From: JAKQIM01 sp964633225
GTDB lineage: Bacteria > Chloroflexota > Anaerolineae > Anaerolineales > UBA4823
Direction of reading: 5' to 3'
NCBI GenBank assembly: GCA_964633225.1
Contig: CAZWFQ010000028.1
Location: 1-44,782 of the forward strand
Length of the DNA: 44,782 bases
The notes below the pieces were generated by a model. It did not search any database. It was given only the letters and a program-made list of their open reading frames with translations, and was not told the DNA's origin. The translations under genes were made by a program, and so were the position numbers. How positions within the stretch are numbered: position 1 is the stretch's first letter; each line of letters begins with the position of its first letter. Below are positions 7,289-14,945 of the stretch, piece by piece.

Positions 7289-7747
7289 TTAGCGGTTCTC
7301 CCCCTCTAACAGGCGGTCAATTTCATGCCGGATCGAGCGCAGGTCGTCCAGGCCCAGGTAGACAATGGCATAACGGATGTAAGCAATGTGGTCCAGCTCT
7401 TTGAGGCCGGCAATCACCATATCCCCCACCACGCGCGAAGAAACCTCAGCACGGCCCATGGCCTGCAAAGTCGACTCGATCTCGCCCACCAGCCGCTCGG
7501 TATCAGTAGCCGAAACTGGGCGCTTGGCGCACGAAATGCGAATGCCGCGGATCAATTTATCGCGGTCAAACTCTTCGCGGCTGCCATCTTGTTTGACAAG
7601 CAAGGGCGTCGCCAGGATCGGGCGCTCATAGGTGCTGAAGCGCTGACTGCAGTGTTCACACTCGCGCCGGCGGCGTACACCACCGCGCATATCGTGGGAT
7701 GTGTCGATGACGCGAGACTCTTCATGTTTACAGTAAGGACAGCGCAT
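7289..7747 (-). CDS. nrdR: Transcriptional repressor NrdR
   Basis: 152 residues from ATG 7747, which has GGAG 6 bases upstream; a GTG two codons earlier is less likely. The N-terminal zinc ribbon has CPYC (Cys 3 and 6) and CEHC (Cys 30 and 33); basic residues between them (RRRREC) contact DNA in the family. An ATP-cone domain follows, beginning LVKQDGSREEFDRDKLIRGI. NrdR senses ATP/dATP and represses ribonucleotide reductase genes by binding paired NrdR boxes. Its place directly upstream of nrdJ on the same strand fits autoregulated control of dNTP supply. Length is normal for the family. Confidence 0.96.
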   Translation of the reverse strand: MRCPYCKHEESRVIDTSHDMRGGVRRRRECEHCSQRFSTYERPILATPLLVKQDGSREEFDRDKLIRGIRISCAKRPVSATDTERLVGEIESTLQAMGRAEVSSRVVGDMVIAGLKELDHIAYIRYAIVYLGLDDLRSIRHEIDRLLEGENR

Positions 7748-7784
7748 GGTCACTCCATAAGGAATTTAGTCAGAACAAATGTTT

Positions 7785-7873
7785 CCGCTATATATGGGGG
7801 ATCTGCACCCTCCATCCCGCACCTGTGGGTGGAGAGCGTGGTTCATTCTAGCATACAAGGATATATGGCGCAA
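7785..7873 (-). promoter_or_regulatory. Candidate nrdR promoter with two NrdR-box-like sites
   Basis: Reading the - strand, TTGCGC (7868-7873) and TAGAAT (7845-7850) are separated by 17 bases. Two 16-base stretches sharing the core ATATATGG on the + strand lie at 7785-7800 and 7857-7872; the second covers the spacer and -35. NrdR boxes are AT-centred 16-bp imperfect palindromes, normally paired. The spacing here (about 72 bases) is larger than usual, so this is tentative. A hairpin (CTCCA...TGGAG) lies between them near 7811-7835. Confidence 0.35.
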
Positions 7874-7933
7874 GAGAAAAATGAGCCAATGACCTTAAAA
7901 TTTTGTAAGTGGTGGAATTTTTAAGATAGCAAT

Positions 7934-7972
7934 AAGAATGCGGGTATGGGCCTGGCCCATACCCGCATTCTT
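7934..7972. terminator. Perfect 19-bp hairpin, probably bidirectional terminator
   Basis: A 19-base arm ending GGGTATGGGCC pairs perfectly with its complement around a single central base. A/T pairs at the stem base give T-rich tails in both directions. It separates the nrdR promoter region from the candidate RNA, and would best serve as the 3' end of a - strand transcript. Confidence 0.6.
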
Positions 7973-7974
7973 TC

Positions 7975-8210
7975 TTACTGGGTCTCTCGCCTGCGAAGGC
8001 TGTGACGAAAGACCCTGGGGTCGTCCTGCATCCGGTGGAGGCGGTGTATATGCTGCCCCCACCGGGGCAGGGCTTCCGTTTGGACAGTCCGCGCCCAGTG
8101 CAACCACCGGGAGGAGGAGTCCAGCAGTAGACGGACGCAGTCCATCCGAGCAGAACAGTGCGCCATAAAGAAGCGCCAGTTCTGTAGATCAACCAGTGAA
8201 CAGCTTACCG
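7975..8210. ncRNA. Candidate structured RNA of unknown family
   Basis: No ORF of coding character lies between nrdR and ftsZ, but this 236-base stretch is dense in helices: GGGTCT...AGACCC (7981-8015) capped by GCCT-GCGA-AGGC with a GNRA loop on the + strand; CCGGTGG (8032-8038) with CCACCGG, enclosing GGCGGTG-TATA-TGCTGCC, where the variable pairs are G-U on + but A-C on -; GGAC-GCA-GTCC near 8133; and CAGAAC (8151-8156) with GTTCTG (8179-8184). The helices mostly favour the + strand, while the strong hairpin at 7934-7972 would terminate a - strand RNA. I could not assign it to RNase P, tmRNA, SRP or 6S RNA. Confidence 0.45.
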
Positions 8211-8233
8211 GGGGCTGTGCAGGGCACAGCCCC
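8211..8233 (-). terminator. Hairpin after ftsZ
   Basis: GGGGCTGTGC pairs with GCACAGCCCC over a 3-base loop, 11 bases past the ftsZ stop. No T run follows on the - strand, so it may act as an RNA-stabilising 3' hairpin or a Rho-assisted end of the dcw transcript. Confidence 0.55.
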
Positions 8234-8244
8234 ATTTAGAACGA

Positions 8245-9498
8245 TCAACCACCGCGGCTGCGATTGCGCAGGAAGGTGGGGATATCCAGGTTCTCGGTAT
8301 CGATGATGCGCGGGGCAAACCCTTGCACGTCCTGCTCGGGGCGCAGGGCGGCGGCTGGCTCAAGCTCGCGCTCCATGCGCGGGCGGCTGCCGCTGTCGGG
8401 ATTGCTCTGGGGCTCAGAGGCCGGGCGGGGGCGGTAGCCCTCGTTCGGGCGGGCCGGAGATTCGGTCAGGCCGCGCCCACGCAGGCCGTTTTCAGAGCGC
8501 CCACCAGAGGTTTCCATCACCCGGCGGGGCATGGCAGTGCGCTCGAAGCCGGTGGCGATGACGGTCACGCGCACTTCGTCGCCCATGTTCGGGTCGATCA
8601 CCGCACCGAAGATCAGGTTCACATCCGGGTGAGCGGTTTCCTTGATGATGGCAGCAGCATTGTTGACCTCGAACAGGGTCAGGTCGGAGCCGCCGGTGAC
8701 GTTGAACAGGATGCCGCGCGCCCCGTCGATGGTGATATCGAGCAGTTGGCTCGAAATGGCCTGTTCGGCAGCCAGGCGAGCACGGTCGTCGCCCTCGCCA
8801 CGGCCCACAGCCATCAGCGCTGCGCCGCCTTCAGACATGATGGTGCGCACATCGGCAAAGTCCAGGTTGATCAAGCCAGGGACGGTGATCAGCTCTGAAA
8901 TGCCCTGCACGCCCTGGCGCAGCACGTCATCGGCCACGCGGAAGGCATCTTGCAGGTTGACGCGCTTGTCCACAATCTGCAGCAAACGGTCGTTGGGGAT
9001 CACAATCAGGGTGTCCGATTGGTCTTTGAGCTGCTCGATGCCGCCCTCTGCCGAGGCAATGCGCCGCGAGCCTTCGAAGGTGAAGGGACGGGTCACAACG
9101 CCAATCGTCAGGGCGCCCACATCACGCGCCAGCTTGGCTACCACCGGCGCCGCACCGGTACCGGTGCCGCCGCCCATGCCCGCAGTGACGAAGATCATAT
9201 CTGCGCCCTGCAGCACCTGGGTGAGCTGCTCGCCCGATTCCTCAGCCGCCTTGCGGCCAGTTTCAGGGCTGCCGCCCGAGCCAAGGCCGCGCGTCAGCTT
9301 CTCGCCAATGCGCACCCGCGTCTGCGCACTCGAAAGCAGCAGCGCCTGGGCATCGGTGTTGACGGCGATGAACTCCACCCCCGTCAGGCCTTCTTTGATC
9401 ATCCGTTCGACGGCGTTACAACCGCCGCCGCCCACGCCCACAACCTTGATGTGGGCGAAGGACTCTAACGCGCCTGAAAAAGTACTATTTTGGTTCAT
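8245..9498 (-). CDS. ftsZ: Cell division GTPase FtsZ
   Basis: Tubulin homologue that polymerises into the Z ring at midcell and directs septal wall synthesis. 417 residues from ATG 9498, which has GAGGAGGA 6 bases upstream; the frame extends 7 codons further without a ribosome site. GTP-binding features: GVGGGGCNAV (21-30), the tubulin signature GGGTGTG (109-115), and NLDFADVRTIM with the T7-loop Asp. A disordered Arg/Pro/Glu linker precedes the conserved C-terminal peptide DIPTFLRNR, which contacts FtsA. Last gene of the dcw cluster, 62 bases after ftsA, an AT-rich leader that could hold an additional promoter. Confidence 0.99.
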   Translation of the reverse strand: MNQNSTFSGALESFAHIKVVGVGGGGCNAVERMIKEGLTGVEFIAVNTDAQALLLSSAQTRVRIGEKLTRGLGSGGSPETGRKAAEESGEQLTQVLQGADMIFVTAGMGGGTGTGAAPVVAKLARDVGALTIGVVTRPFTFEGSRRIASAEGGIEQLKDQSDTLIVIPNDRLLQIVDKRVNLQDAFRVADDVLRQGVQGISELITVPGLINLDFADVRTIMSEGGAALMAVGRGEGDDRARLAAEQAISSQLLDITIDGARGILFNVTGGSDLTLFEVNNAAAIIKETAHPDVNLIFGAVIDPNMGDEVRVTVIATGFERTAMPRRVMETSGGRSENGLRGRGLTESPARPNEGYRPRPASEPQSNPDSGSRPRMERELEPAAALRPEQDVQGFAPRIIDTENLDIPTFLRNRSRGG

Positions 9499-9560
9499 TT
9501 TGATCCTCCTCTTGATCAATAAATGAATTGACTATCCTACCTTATTAAACACTACCATCA

Positions 9561-10850
9561 TCAGGGCAGCAGTCGCTTAAAGAATTCTTTGACCGCTTCC
9601 CAATTGATATTTGTTAGCAGGCCGCCCGAGCCTCTGCTCGAACCGCCCTTGCTGCCCGGCCGGTAGGGCAAGGCAGATAGATCACTCATCAACACCGCCC
9701 AACGCAGCAGGCCCACGCTGGTTGAAAAGCCAGGGCTATCCAGCTTATCAACCATTCCGGTCAGGGTCGGGCCGTCGCCGGTCTTTTCGACCTGCATCGG
9801 CGATGCCACGCGCACCGGCAAGCCAGTGGTGCGGCTGGCCAGGCCGCGGATGCCCGGCAGGGCGCTCGTCCCGCCGGTCAGCACCATACCAGCGGGCAGC
9901 AGGCCATCGTATCCAGAGCGCTTGATCTCTTGCAGCACCAGGCCAAAGATCTCCTCAACCCGCGCCTCGATGATCAGGCACAGCTCCTGGCGGTTGAACT
10001 GGGCGGGTTGTTCTTCGCCAAAGGGGCGCACGGTAAAGTATTCTTCAGGGCGCACATCGCTCTTCAGGGCATGGCCGTGCTGGATCTTGACCTCTTCAGC
10101 CTGAGAGACCGGCAGGCGCAGGCCGTGGGCAATATCCGATGTGATATGGTCGCCGCCCACCGCCAGCACATTGGTGTGCCAGACATCGCCATCAATGTAA
10201 ATGGCAATATTGGTCGTTCCGCCGCCGATGTCGCAGACCACCACACCCATATCGCGCTCGGTCTCGCTGAGCACAGCCTCGCCGGCAGCCAAGGGGTTGA
10301 GCACAAACTGCGAGATATCCACATTGGCCGCACCCACGCACTGCCGCAGGTTCTCCACCGAGGCCGCCGAGGCCGTGATGATATGCGTTTCCACTTCCAG
10401 GCGGTAGCCGTGCATCCCCAGGGGCTTGCGGATGCCTTCTTGCCCATCGATGCTGAAGCCGCGCTGGATGATGTGGATGATCTCGCGATTATGCGGGATG
10501 GCCACTGCCCGGGCGGCTTCAACGGCGCGCTCAATATCATCCGGTTCAATGGTACGCCCGGCCACCCCCACCACGCCGCGGCTGTTGACCGAGGACACAT
10601 GCGAGCCAGCCAGGCCCACCAGGGCGGCATCGATCTCCAGGCCGCAAGAATGCTCAGCCTTTTCAACCGAACGCACCACCGCCTGCGAGGCAGCCAGCAT
10701 ATCAACCACCACGCCTTTGCGAACACCCTGCGAAGGCTCAATGCCCACGCCCAAGATGCGCAGCTCGCCAGGGCGCTCTTCGCGCGCCACCAGGGTACAG
10801 ACCTTGGTTGTACCTACGTCAATTGCTACGATGATCGGTTCTTCTTCCAT
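9561..10850 (-). CDS. ftsA: Cell division protein FtsA
   Basis: Actin-like ATPase that tethers FtsZ to the membrane and recruits later divisome proteins. 429 residues. Phosphate-1 loop AIDVGTTKVCTLVA (about 9-22), phosphate-2 DIGGGTTNIAIY, adenosine motif VLTGGTSALPGI, and the inserted 1C domain (SSVNSRGVVGVAG onward). The C-terminus WEAVKEFFKRLLP is a short amphipathic helix, the usual membrane anchor. Preceded by ftsQ with a 3-base gap and followed by ftsZ, the standard order. Confidence 0.98.
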   Translation of the reverse strand: MEEEPIIVAIDVGTTKVCTLVAREERPGELRILGVGIEPSQGVRKGVVVDMLAASQAVVRSVEKAEHSCGLEIDAALVGLAGSHVSSVNSRGVVGVAGRTIEPDDIERAVEAARAVAIPHNREIIHIIQRGFSIDGQEGIRKPLGMHGYRLEVETHIITASAASVENLRQCVGAANVDISQFVLNPLAAGEAVLSETERDMGVVVCDIGGGTTNIAIYIDGDVWHTNVLAVGGDHITSDIAHGLRLPVSQAEEVKIQHGHALKSDVRPEEYFTVRPFGEEQPAQFNRQELCLIIEARVEEIFGLVLQEIKRSGYDGLLPAGMVLTGGTSALPGIRGLASRTTGLPVRVASPMQVEKTGDGPTLTGMVDKLDSPGFSTSVGLLRWAVLMSDLSALPYRPGSKGGSSRGSGGLLTNINWEAVKEFFKRLLP

Positions 10851-10853
10851 CCC

Positions 10854-12512
10854 TTACCGCTCCATACCATAGAAGGGTCCGTGGATAAATTCCACGCTGA
10901 TAAAAGCCGGTTGAATACCTTCTGCATCCAGGCGTTCTACCAGGGCCTGGTAAACCATCAGCCGGCTGTTCATGTCGCTCTCTAAGCCCGCCAGGATCTG
11001 CGAGCCAAAATAGACCTCCCAACCGTGCGGGTCCGTCCAGCCCAGGCCGTGCTCGGCGTCAAACACCAGCAGCGTATCGGCAGGCACCTGCGGGCTGAGG
11101 GCCAGGATGCTTGCCACCAGGGCAGGATCAATCTGGTTTTGGCGCGCCGGCAAAGCCATCTCGCCAGCAGCATCCACCGCCTGGGGCACCAGGTACGGCA
11201 GGTTGCCCAAGCCGCCAGATTGCAGCACCGCACCCGGGTCAAATCCATCCGGGGCGCTGTGCGCTTCCACGCGTGCCAGGGGCTGGGCGTTCTCATCGCT
11301 GACCGGGTTGCCACGCGGCGGGAAAGCCACGCCTTCAGCATCAATCCACACTTCGCTGCCATCTTGCAGCCAGGCCAACACCGGTTGGCGTTCGGCCACG
11401 CGGATATCCACGTTAGCCGGCAAGCCCAAGCGCACCGAAACAGAAGAGAATTCGGGGAAAGCCAGGCGCAGCGTCTCTTCCACCTCGGCCGGGTCAACGG
11501 TAAATATTGAACGGTCGAACAATCCCAAGACCGCATTCAGGTCGCCCACCGTCAGGCGCTGTAAGCCCTCAGCCGCCACCGTGTTAACACGGAAAGCCGC
11601 CGAGGTCCACAAGAAGTACAGGCTGGCCAGCATCAGCACCACCATCAACCCTGAAACCGCCCGCCAACCCAGGCGCACAGACGGAAAGGCGGGCAGGCGC
11701 AGCTCTGCACCGGGAACGTCAAGGGCAATGTCATAGCGCCGGCGGGCCGCGCCCCCAGCGGGAACGTTCCGGTTCTGCTTTTTGGAGGATGCCCCCGATC
11801 CCGGATAAGCCCAATCGCTGCCGCGCCGCGCCACCACGGGCGGCTGGCTGCTGGCATATGCAGTGTGGGCAGCGCGCCCCGGGCGGTGAACGCCAGGCTC
11901 AGATGCGCTGGAGGGCGGGCGCACATTGTGCACACCGGCAATGGTATAGGTGGTGCCCGCCGAGCGGGCGGCCCGGCGTGCGGGCGGGTTGCTGGAGGCC
12001 GGAGCCTTTGCCGGTGCGGTCCGGCTGCTGCTTGCTGGGCGGCGCCCATTCGTCTCAGTGGCTCTCTGCTGCCGGCGCTGGCGGGCAGTGGTGAGGGCGG
12101 CTTCGGGCTGGGCTTCTCCTGCGGTGCGGCGGTTGCGCCGGCGGGCTTCTCGCGATGAGCCACCCGCCGAGGCGGCAGCCGCCTTTTGGGCCAGGTTACT
12201 GGTCTTGCGGGCAGCAGCCTTAGCCGCTTTGGTGGCAGAATCCTTCAGCTCGCCGGCGGCTTGCTTCAGCTCGCCCAATGAGGCGGAGGTAAATGGCGAA
12301 ACTTTTGGCTGTGAAGCCTTATGCGCAGCAGGCGCGCTGCTGCTTTCGGGCCGTCCAAGCTGCTGGGCAATGCGTTCTTTGTAAGAACGGATCTCGTCCA
12401 GGTTGAGGCTCGCCTTGCTGTTAGAGCCCTGGCTCGACTGTTCTGAACGCCGCTGCTGCCGCTGGCGGGCTCGCCCGATTGGTTTTGAGTTCCGATCATT
12501 CTTCTCTGCCAT
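10854..12512 (-). CDS. ftsQ: Cell division protein FtsQ/DivIB with very long N-terminal tail
   Basis: Bitopic divisome protein. From ATG 12512 (GGAG 9 bases upstream) it has 552 residues, about twice the usual 250-300. Residues 1-280 are cytoplasmic and low-complexity: Arg, Ala, Ser and Gln rich, with repeated RRxR clusters and Ala/Lys helices. A single membrane segment (GLMVVLMLASLYFLWTSA, about 283-300) is followed by a POTRA domain (FRVNTVAAEGLQRLTVGDL onward) and the FtsQ beta domain to the end. The extracytoplasmic part is about 246 residues, normal for the family. Sits between ddl and ftsA as usual. The basic tail could bind DNA, RNA or phospholipid; that is inference. Confidence 0.93.
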   Translation of the reverse strand: MAEKNDRNSKPIGRARQRQQRRSEQSSQGSNSKASLNLDEIRSYKERIAQQLGRPESSSAPAAHKASQPKVSPFTSASLGELKQAAGELKDSATKAAKAAARKTSNLAQKAAAASAGGSSREARRRNRRTAGEAQPEAALTTARQRRQQRATETNGRRPASSSRTAPAKAPASSNPPARRAARSAGTTYTIAGVHNVRPPSSASEPGVHRPGRAAHTAYASSQPPVVARRGSDWAYPGSGASSKKQNRNVPAGGAARRRYDIALDVPGAELRLPAFPSVRLGWRAVSGLMVVLMLASLYFLWTSAAFRVNTVAAEGLQRLTVGDLNAVLGLFDRSIFTVDPAEVEETLRLAFPEFSSVSVRLGLPANVDIRVAERQPVLAWLQDGSEVWIDAEGVAFPPRGNPVSDENAQPLARVEAHSAPDGFDPGAVLQSGGLGNLPYLVPQAVDAAGEMALPARQNQIDPALVASILALSPQVPADTLLVFDAEHGLGWTDPHGWEVYFGSQILAGLESDMNSRLMVYQALVERLDAEGIQPAFISVEFIHGPFYGMER

Positions 12513-12525
12513 ATCAAAATCTCCA

Positions 12526-13680
12526 TTAACCTTGTTGGTAACGGCGCTCAATGCGGTCACGATCTACCTTGCGTTCCAACGCCAATTCCACCAAGCGATC
12601 CACCAGTGCCGGGTAGGGCAGCCCCATGGTCTCCCACAGCTTCGGGTACAAGCTGATCTCCGTAAAGCCGGGGATGGTGTTGATCTCATTCAAAAATAAT
12701 TCATCCGTGTGCGGGTCCAGCAAGAAATCCACCCGCGCCATGCCGGCGCAATCAATCGCCTGGTAGGCTTGCACCGCCAGGCGGCGCACACGCTCGGTTA
12801 GCTCAGGCGAAATAGGCGCCGGGATGAGCAGGCCCGAGGTGCCATCCACGTACTTGGCCTCATACGAATAAAACTCACGGCTGGGCAGCACCTCACCCGG
12901 CATAGAGGCCTGCGGGTCGTCGTTGCCCAGCACACTAACCTCAATCTCGCGCGGCCGGACGTTGCCGCCCACCCCGCGCTGCACCAAGATGCGGCGGTCG
13001 TAACGGGCGGCGTGCATCAAGCCCTCCAGCAGGTCTGAATAGCCCAGGCACTTGGTAATACCCACCGAAGAGCCCAAATTGGCCGGCTTGACAAAGAGCG
13101 GGAAAGGCCCCACCCTGGCTGCCTGCTCAACCACGGCCTGCATGTCCTTCTCCAACGCGCTGCGCAAGACCACCAGGGTCTCAACCACTGGAATGCCGTG
13201 CGCCCGCATCACCGCATCGAAAACGCCCTTATCCATGGCCACCGAAGAGCCCAGCACGCCCGCCCCCACGTAGGCCACGTCTGCCAGTTCCAGCAGGCCC
13301 TGCAGGGTGCCGTCTTCACCAAAGCTCCCATGTAAGACCGGGAAGACCACATCCAGGGCCGCCAGCAGTTCCAACACGCCATCTTTGATGACGTATACGC
13401 CGGTGCGGGACGGGTCTGGCAGGATGGCCGCCGGGGTCAGGCTTTCCATACGTCCATCCAGCATGGCCTGCAAAACATTCGGGCCGGCCAGCCATTCGCC
13501 GGCATGGGTGATGCCAATCTGCGTCACCGTATAGCGGGCCGGGTCCAGGGCCCCCAGCACCGAGCGCGCCGACATGAGCGATACTTCGTGCTCGCCGGAA
13601 CGTCCACCGAAGATCACGCCCAGTTGGATCGGTTGGGCGCTTCTGCAGAGCGCTTGGGTAGGGGTGCTTTGTTCAGCCAT
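12526..13680 (-). CDS. ddl: D-alanine--D-alanine ligase
   Basis: ATP-grasp enzyme making D-Ala-D-Ala for the peptidoglycan stem peptide. 384 residues. Motifs: GGRSGEHEVSLMSA (N-terminal, substrate 1 site), FPVLHGSFGEDGTLQG, FVKPANLGSSVGITK (ATP-grasp), EFYSYEAKYVDG, and FLNEINTIPGFTEISLYPKL with the metal ligands. The omega-loop Tyr-Ala-Lys pattern (YEAKY) is the D-Ala-D-Ala type rather than the D-lactate type. ATG 13680 is chosen because AGGTGA lies 9 bases upstream; another ATG 3 codons earlier overlaps the murB stop. Follows murB, precedes ftsQ. Confidence 0.97.
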   Translation of the reverse strand: MAEQSTPTQALCRSAQPIQLGVIFGGRSGEHEVSLMSARSVLGALDPARYTVTQIGITHAGEWLAGPNVLQAMLDGRMESLTPAAILPDPSRTGVYVIKDGVLELLAALDVVFPVLHGSFGEDGTLQGLLELADVAYVGAGVLGSSVAMDKGVFDAVMRAHGIPVVETLVVLRSALEKDMQAVVEQAARVGPFPLFVKPANLGSSVGITKCLGYSDLLEGLMHAARYDRRILVQRGVGGNVRPREIEVSVLGNDDPQASMPGEVLPSREFYSYEAKYVDGTSGLLIPAPISPELTERVRRLAVQAYQAIDCAGMARVDFLLDPHTDELFLNEINTIPGFTEISLYPKLWETMGLPYPALVDRLVELALERKVDRDRIERRYQQG

Positions 13681-13682
13681 GA

Positions 13683-14651
13683 TTACCATTCACCTAACAA
13701 TTCAATTTCCAGCTCCAACTGGACGCCGAATTTTTCTGCTACGGTACGGCGGGCCAGGTCAATCAGGGCATAAATATCGGCTGCGGTGGCCTGGCCCAGG
13801 TTGACAAAAAAGTTGCCATGCAGGCTGCTGATCTCAACATTGCCAATGCGGTGCCCTTTCAAGCCGGCTGCATCAATCAGGCGCCCAGCGTAATCGCCGG
13901 GTGGGTTCTTGAACATTGAGCCCATGCTGGCCCCGGGCGGCTGGGTGCGGTGGCGGTATTCGGTAAAGGCATCAATCTTGGCCTGTACCGCCTCCGGCGT
14001 GCTGTGCTCCAGCCTGAGCACTGCGGCCAAAACCACCGCCTGGCCGGCCTGGCGTTTGAGCAGGCTGCTGCGGTAGGCAAATTCAAACTTCTCAACCGGC
14101 CACTCGCTGCGGCCGCACTTCCGCCCGCTGGTGGGGTCGCTTTGCAGGCCTGCTTCTTGACGATGCAAGATTTCTGCCATCACCAGGCAGCCAGACATAT
14201 CGTCGCCATGTGCACCTGCGTTGCCAACCACTGCCCCGCCAATGGTGCCAGGAATGCCAGCCGCCCACTCAAGGCCGCTCAATCCACGCGCCGCTGCCCG
14301 GCGAGCCAGGGCCCCAAAATTGGTGCCCGATTCAGCCCACACGGTGGGCGGGTCGGCCTGTTCTCTGAAGCGCACCTGGCGCGCCCGGTTGAGCACCACC
14401 AGGTTGCGAATGCCTTTATCGCTGATCAAGACGTTCGAGCCTCCACCCAAGACGTGGAACGGGACGTTCAACTGGCACAGGCGCTGCACCAGGTCGGCCA
14501 GGTCGTTGGCGGTATTGGCCACCAACAAGGCATCGGCCTTGCCGCCCACGCGAGCGCTGGTATAACGCTCCAGCGTTACGTCCTGCTGCAGGCGTTCACC
14601 AAAAGTCTGGCGCAAAAGTGAACGGAAATCGTCCGGTAAAGGCTGGGTCAT
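13683..14651 (-). CDS. murB: UDP-N-acetylenolpyruvoylglucosamine reductase
   Basis: FAD- and NADPH-dependent enzyme converting UDP-GlcNAc-enolpyruvate to UDP-MurNAc, the second committed step of peptidoglycan synthesis. 322 residues. FAD domain: YTSARVGGKADALLV, FHVLGGGSNVLISDKG, SGLEWAAGIPGTIGGAVVGNAG. Substrate domain: FAYRSSLLKRQ, PPGASMGSMFKNP with the proton-donor Ser, and HGNFFVNLGQATA. The short substrate domain matches type II MurB. Lies between a small unknown gene (24 bases upstream) and ddl. Confidence 0.97.
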   Translation of the reverse strand: MTQPLPDDFRSLLRQTFGERLQQDVTLERYTSARVGGKADALLVANTANDLADLVQRLCQLNVPFHVLGGGSNVLISDKGIRNLVVLNRARQVRFREQADPPTVWAESGTNFGALARRAAARGLSGLEWAAGIPGTIGGAVVGNAGAHGDDMSGCLVMAEILHRQEAGLQSDPTSGRKCGRSEWPVEKFEFAYRSSLLKRQAGQAVVLAAVLRLEHSTPEAVQAKIDAFTEYRHRTQPPGASMGSMFKNPPGDYAGRLIDAAGLKGHRIGNVEISSLHGNFFVNLGQATAADIYALIDLARRTVAEKFGVQLELEIELLGEW

Positions 14652-14675
14652 GGCAGAAGTAGTCTCCGTGCTCTG

Positions 14676-14945
14676 CTACATCCCTTTGACAAAGTCAATC
14701 AGATGCTGGATCAACTCTGGCGAGCGGCGCGGATCGTGGCACAAGGCCACCAGCTCAGCGTCCGTCAGGTCATCCTTGGGGTTGGGCGCAGCCAGCAAGC
14801 GCAGCGACATCAGGGCCGGCGATTCAGATTCGTACACGCGCGGCGTGCTGCCTGCACGGGTCGATTTCTTGGTGCCAGCAGACTGGTGCTTGGGCTGAGC
14901 ATGCGCCGCAGCCAGTTTTGAGGCTTTCACAACGGGTTTAGTCAT
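14676..14945 (-). CDS. Small unknown protein between murC and murB
   Basis: 89 residues. The first 40 are basic and Ala/Ser/Thr-rich (MTKPVVKASKLAAAHAQPK) and likely disordered; the last 45 look like a small helical domain, with PKDDLTDAELVALCHDP and ELIQHLIDFVKGM. No signal peptide, membrane segment, Cys pair or known motif. Its ATG overlaps the murC stop by 8 bases, so it is probably translated by coupling, and it is followed by murB in the same operon. It is embedded in an otherwise standard cell-wall gene order, so a role in wall synthesis or division is plausible but unknown. Confidence 0.75.
   Translation of the reverse strand: MTKPVVKASKLAAAHAQPKHQSAGTKKSTRAGSTPRVYESESPALMSLRLLAAPNPKDDLTDAELVALCHDPRRSPELIQHLIDFVKGM

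Noticed and set aside
7975..8210. RNase P RNA on the + strand, suggested by GGGCAGGG, CCAGTGCAAC and CAGAACAG in a familiar order
   Set aside because: The near-universal GAGGAAAGTCC core appears only as GACGAAAGACC, the P4 pairing partners do not match, the ACCGCC segment after CAGTGCAAC is absent, and about 240 bases is too short.
7934..8237. Cobalamin riboswitch controlling the B12-dependent reductase
   Set aside because: I looked for the B12 box (AGTCAGGAGACCTGCC-like) and the conserved GCCACTG core on the - strand and found neither.
9930..10985. 351-codon + strand ORF opposite ftsA
   Set aside because: No recognisable protein features and it lies fully opposite ftsA and the end of ftsQ, both unambiguous.
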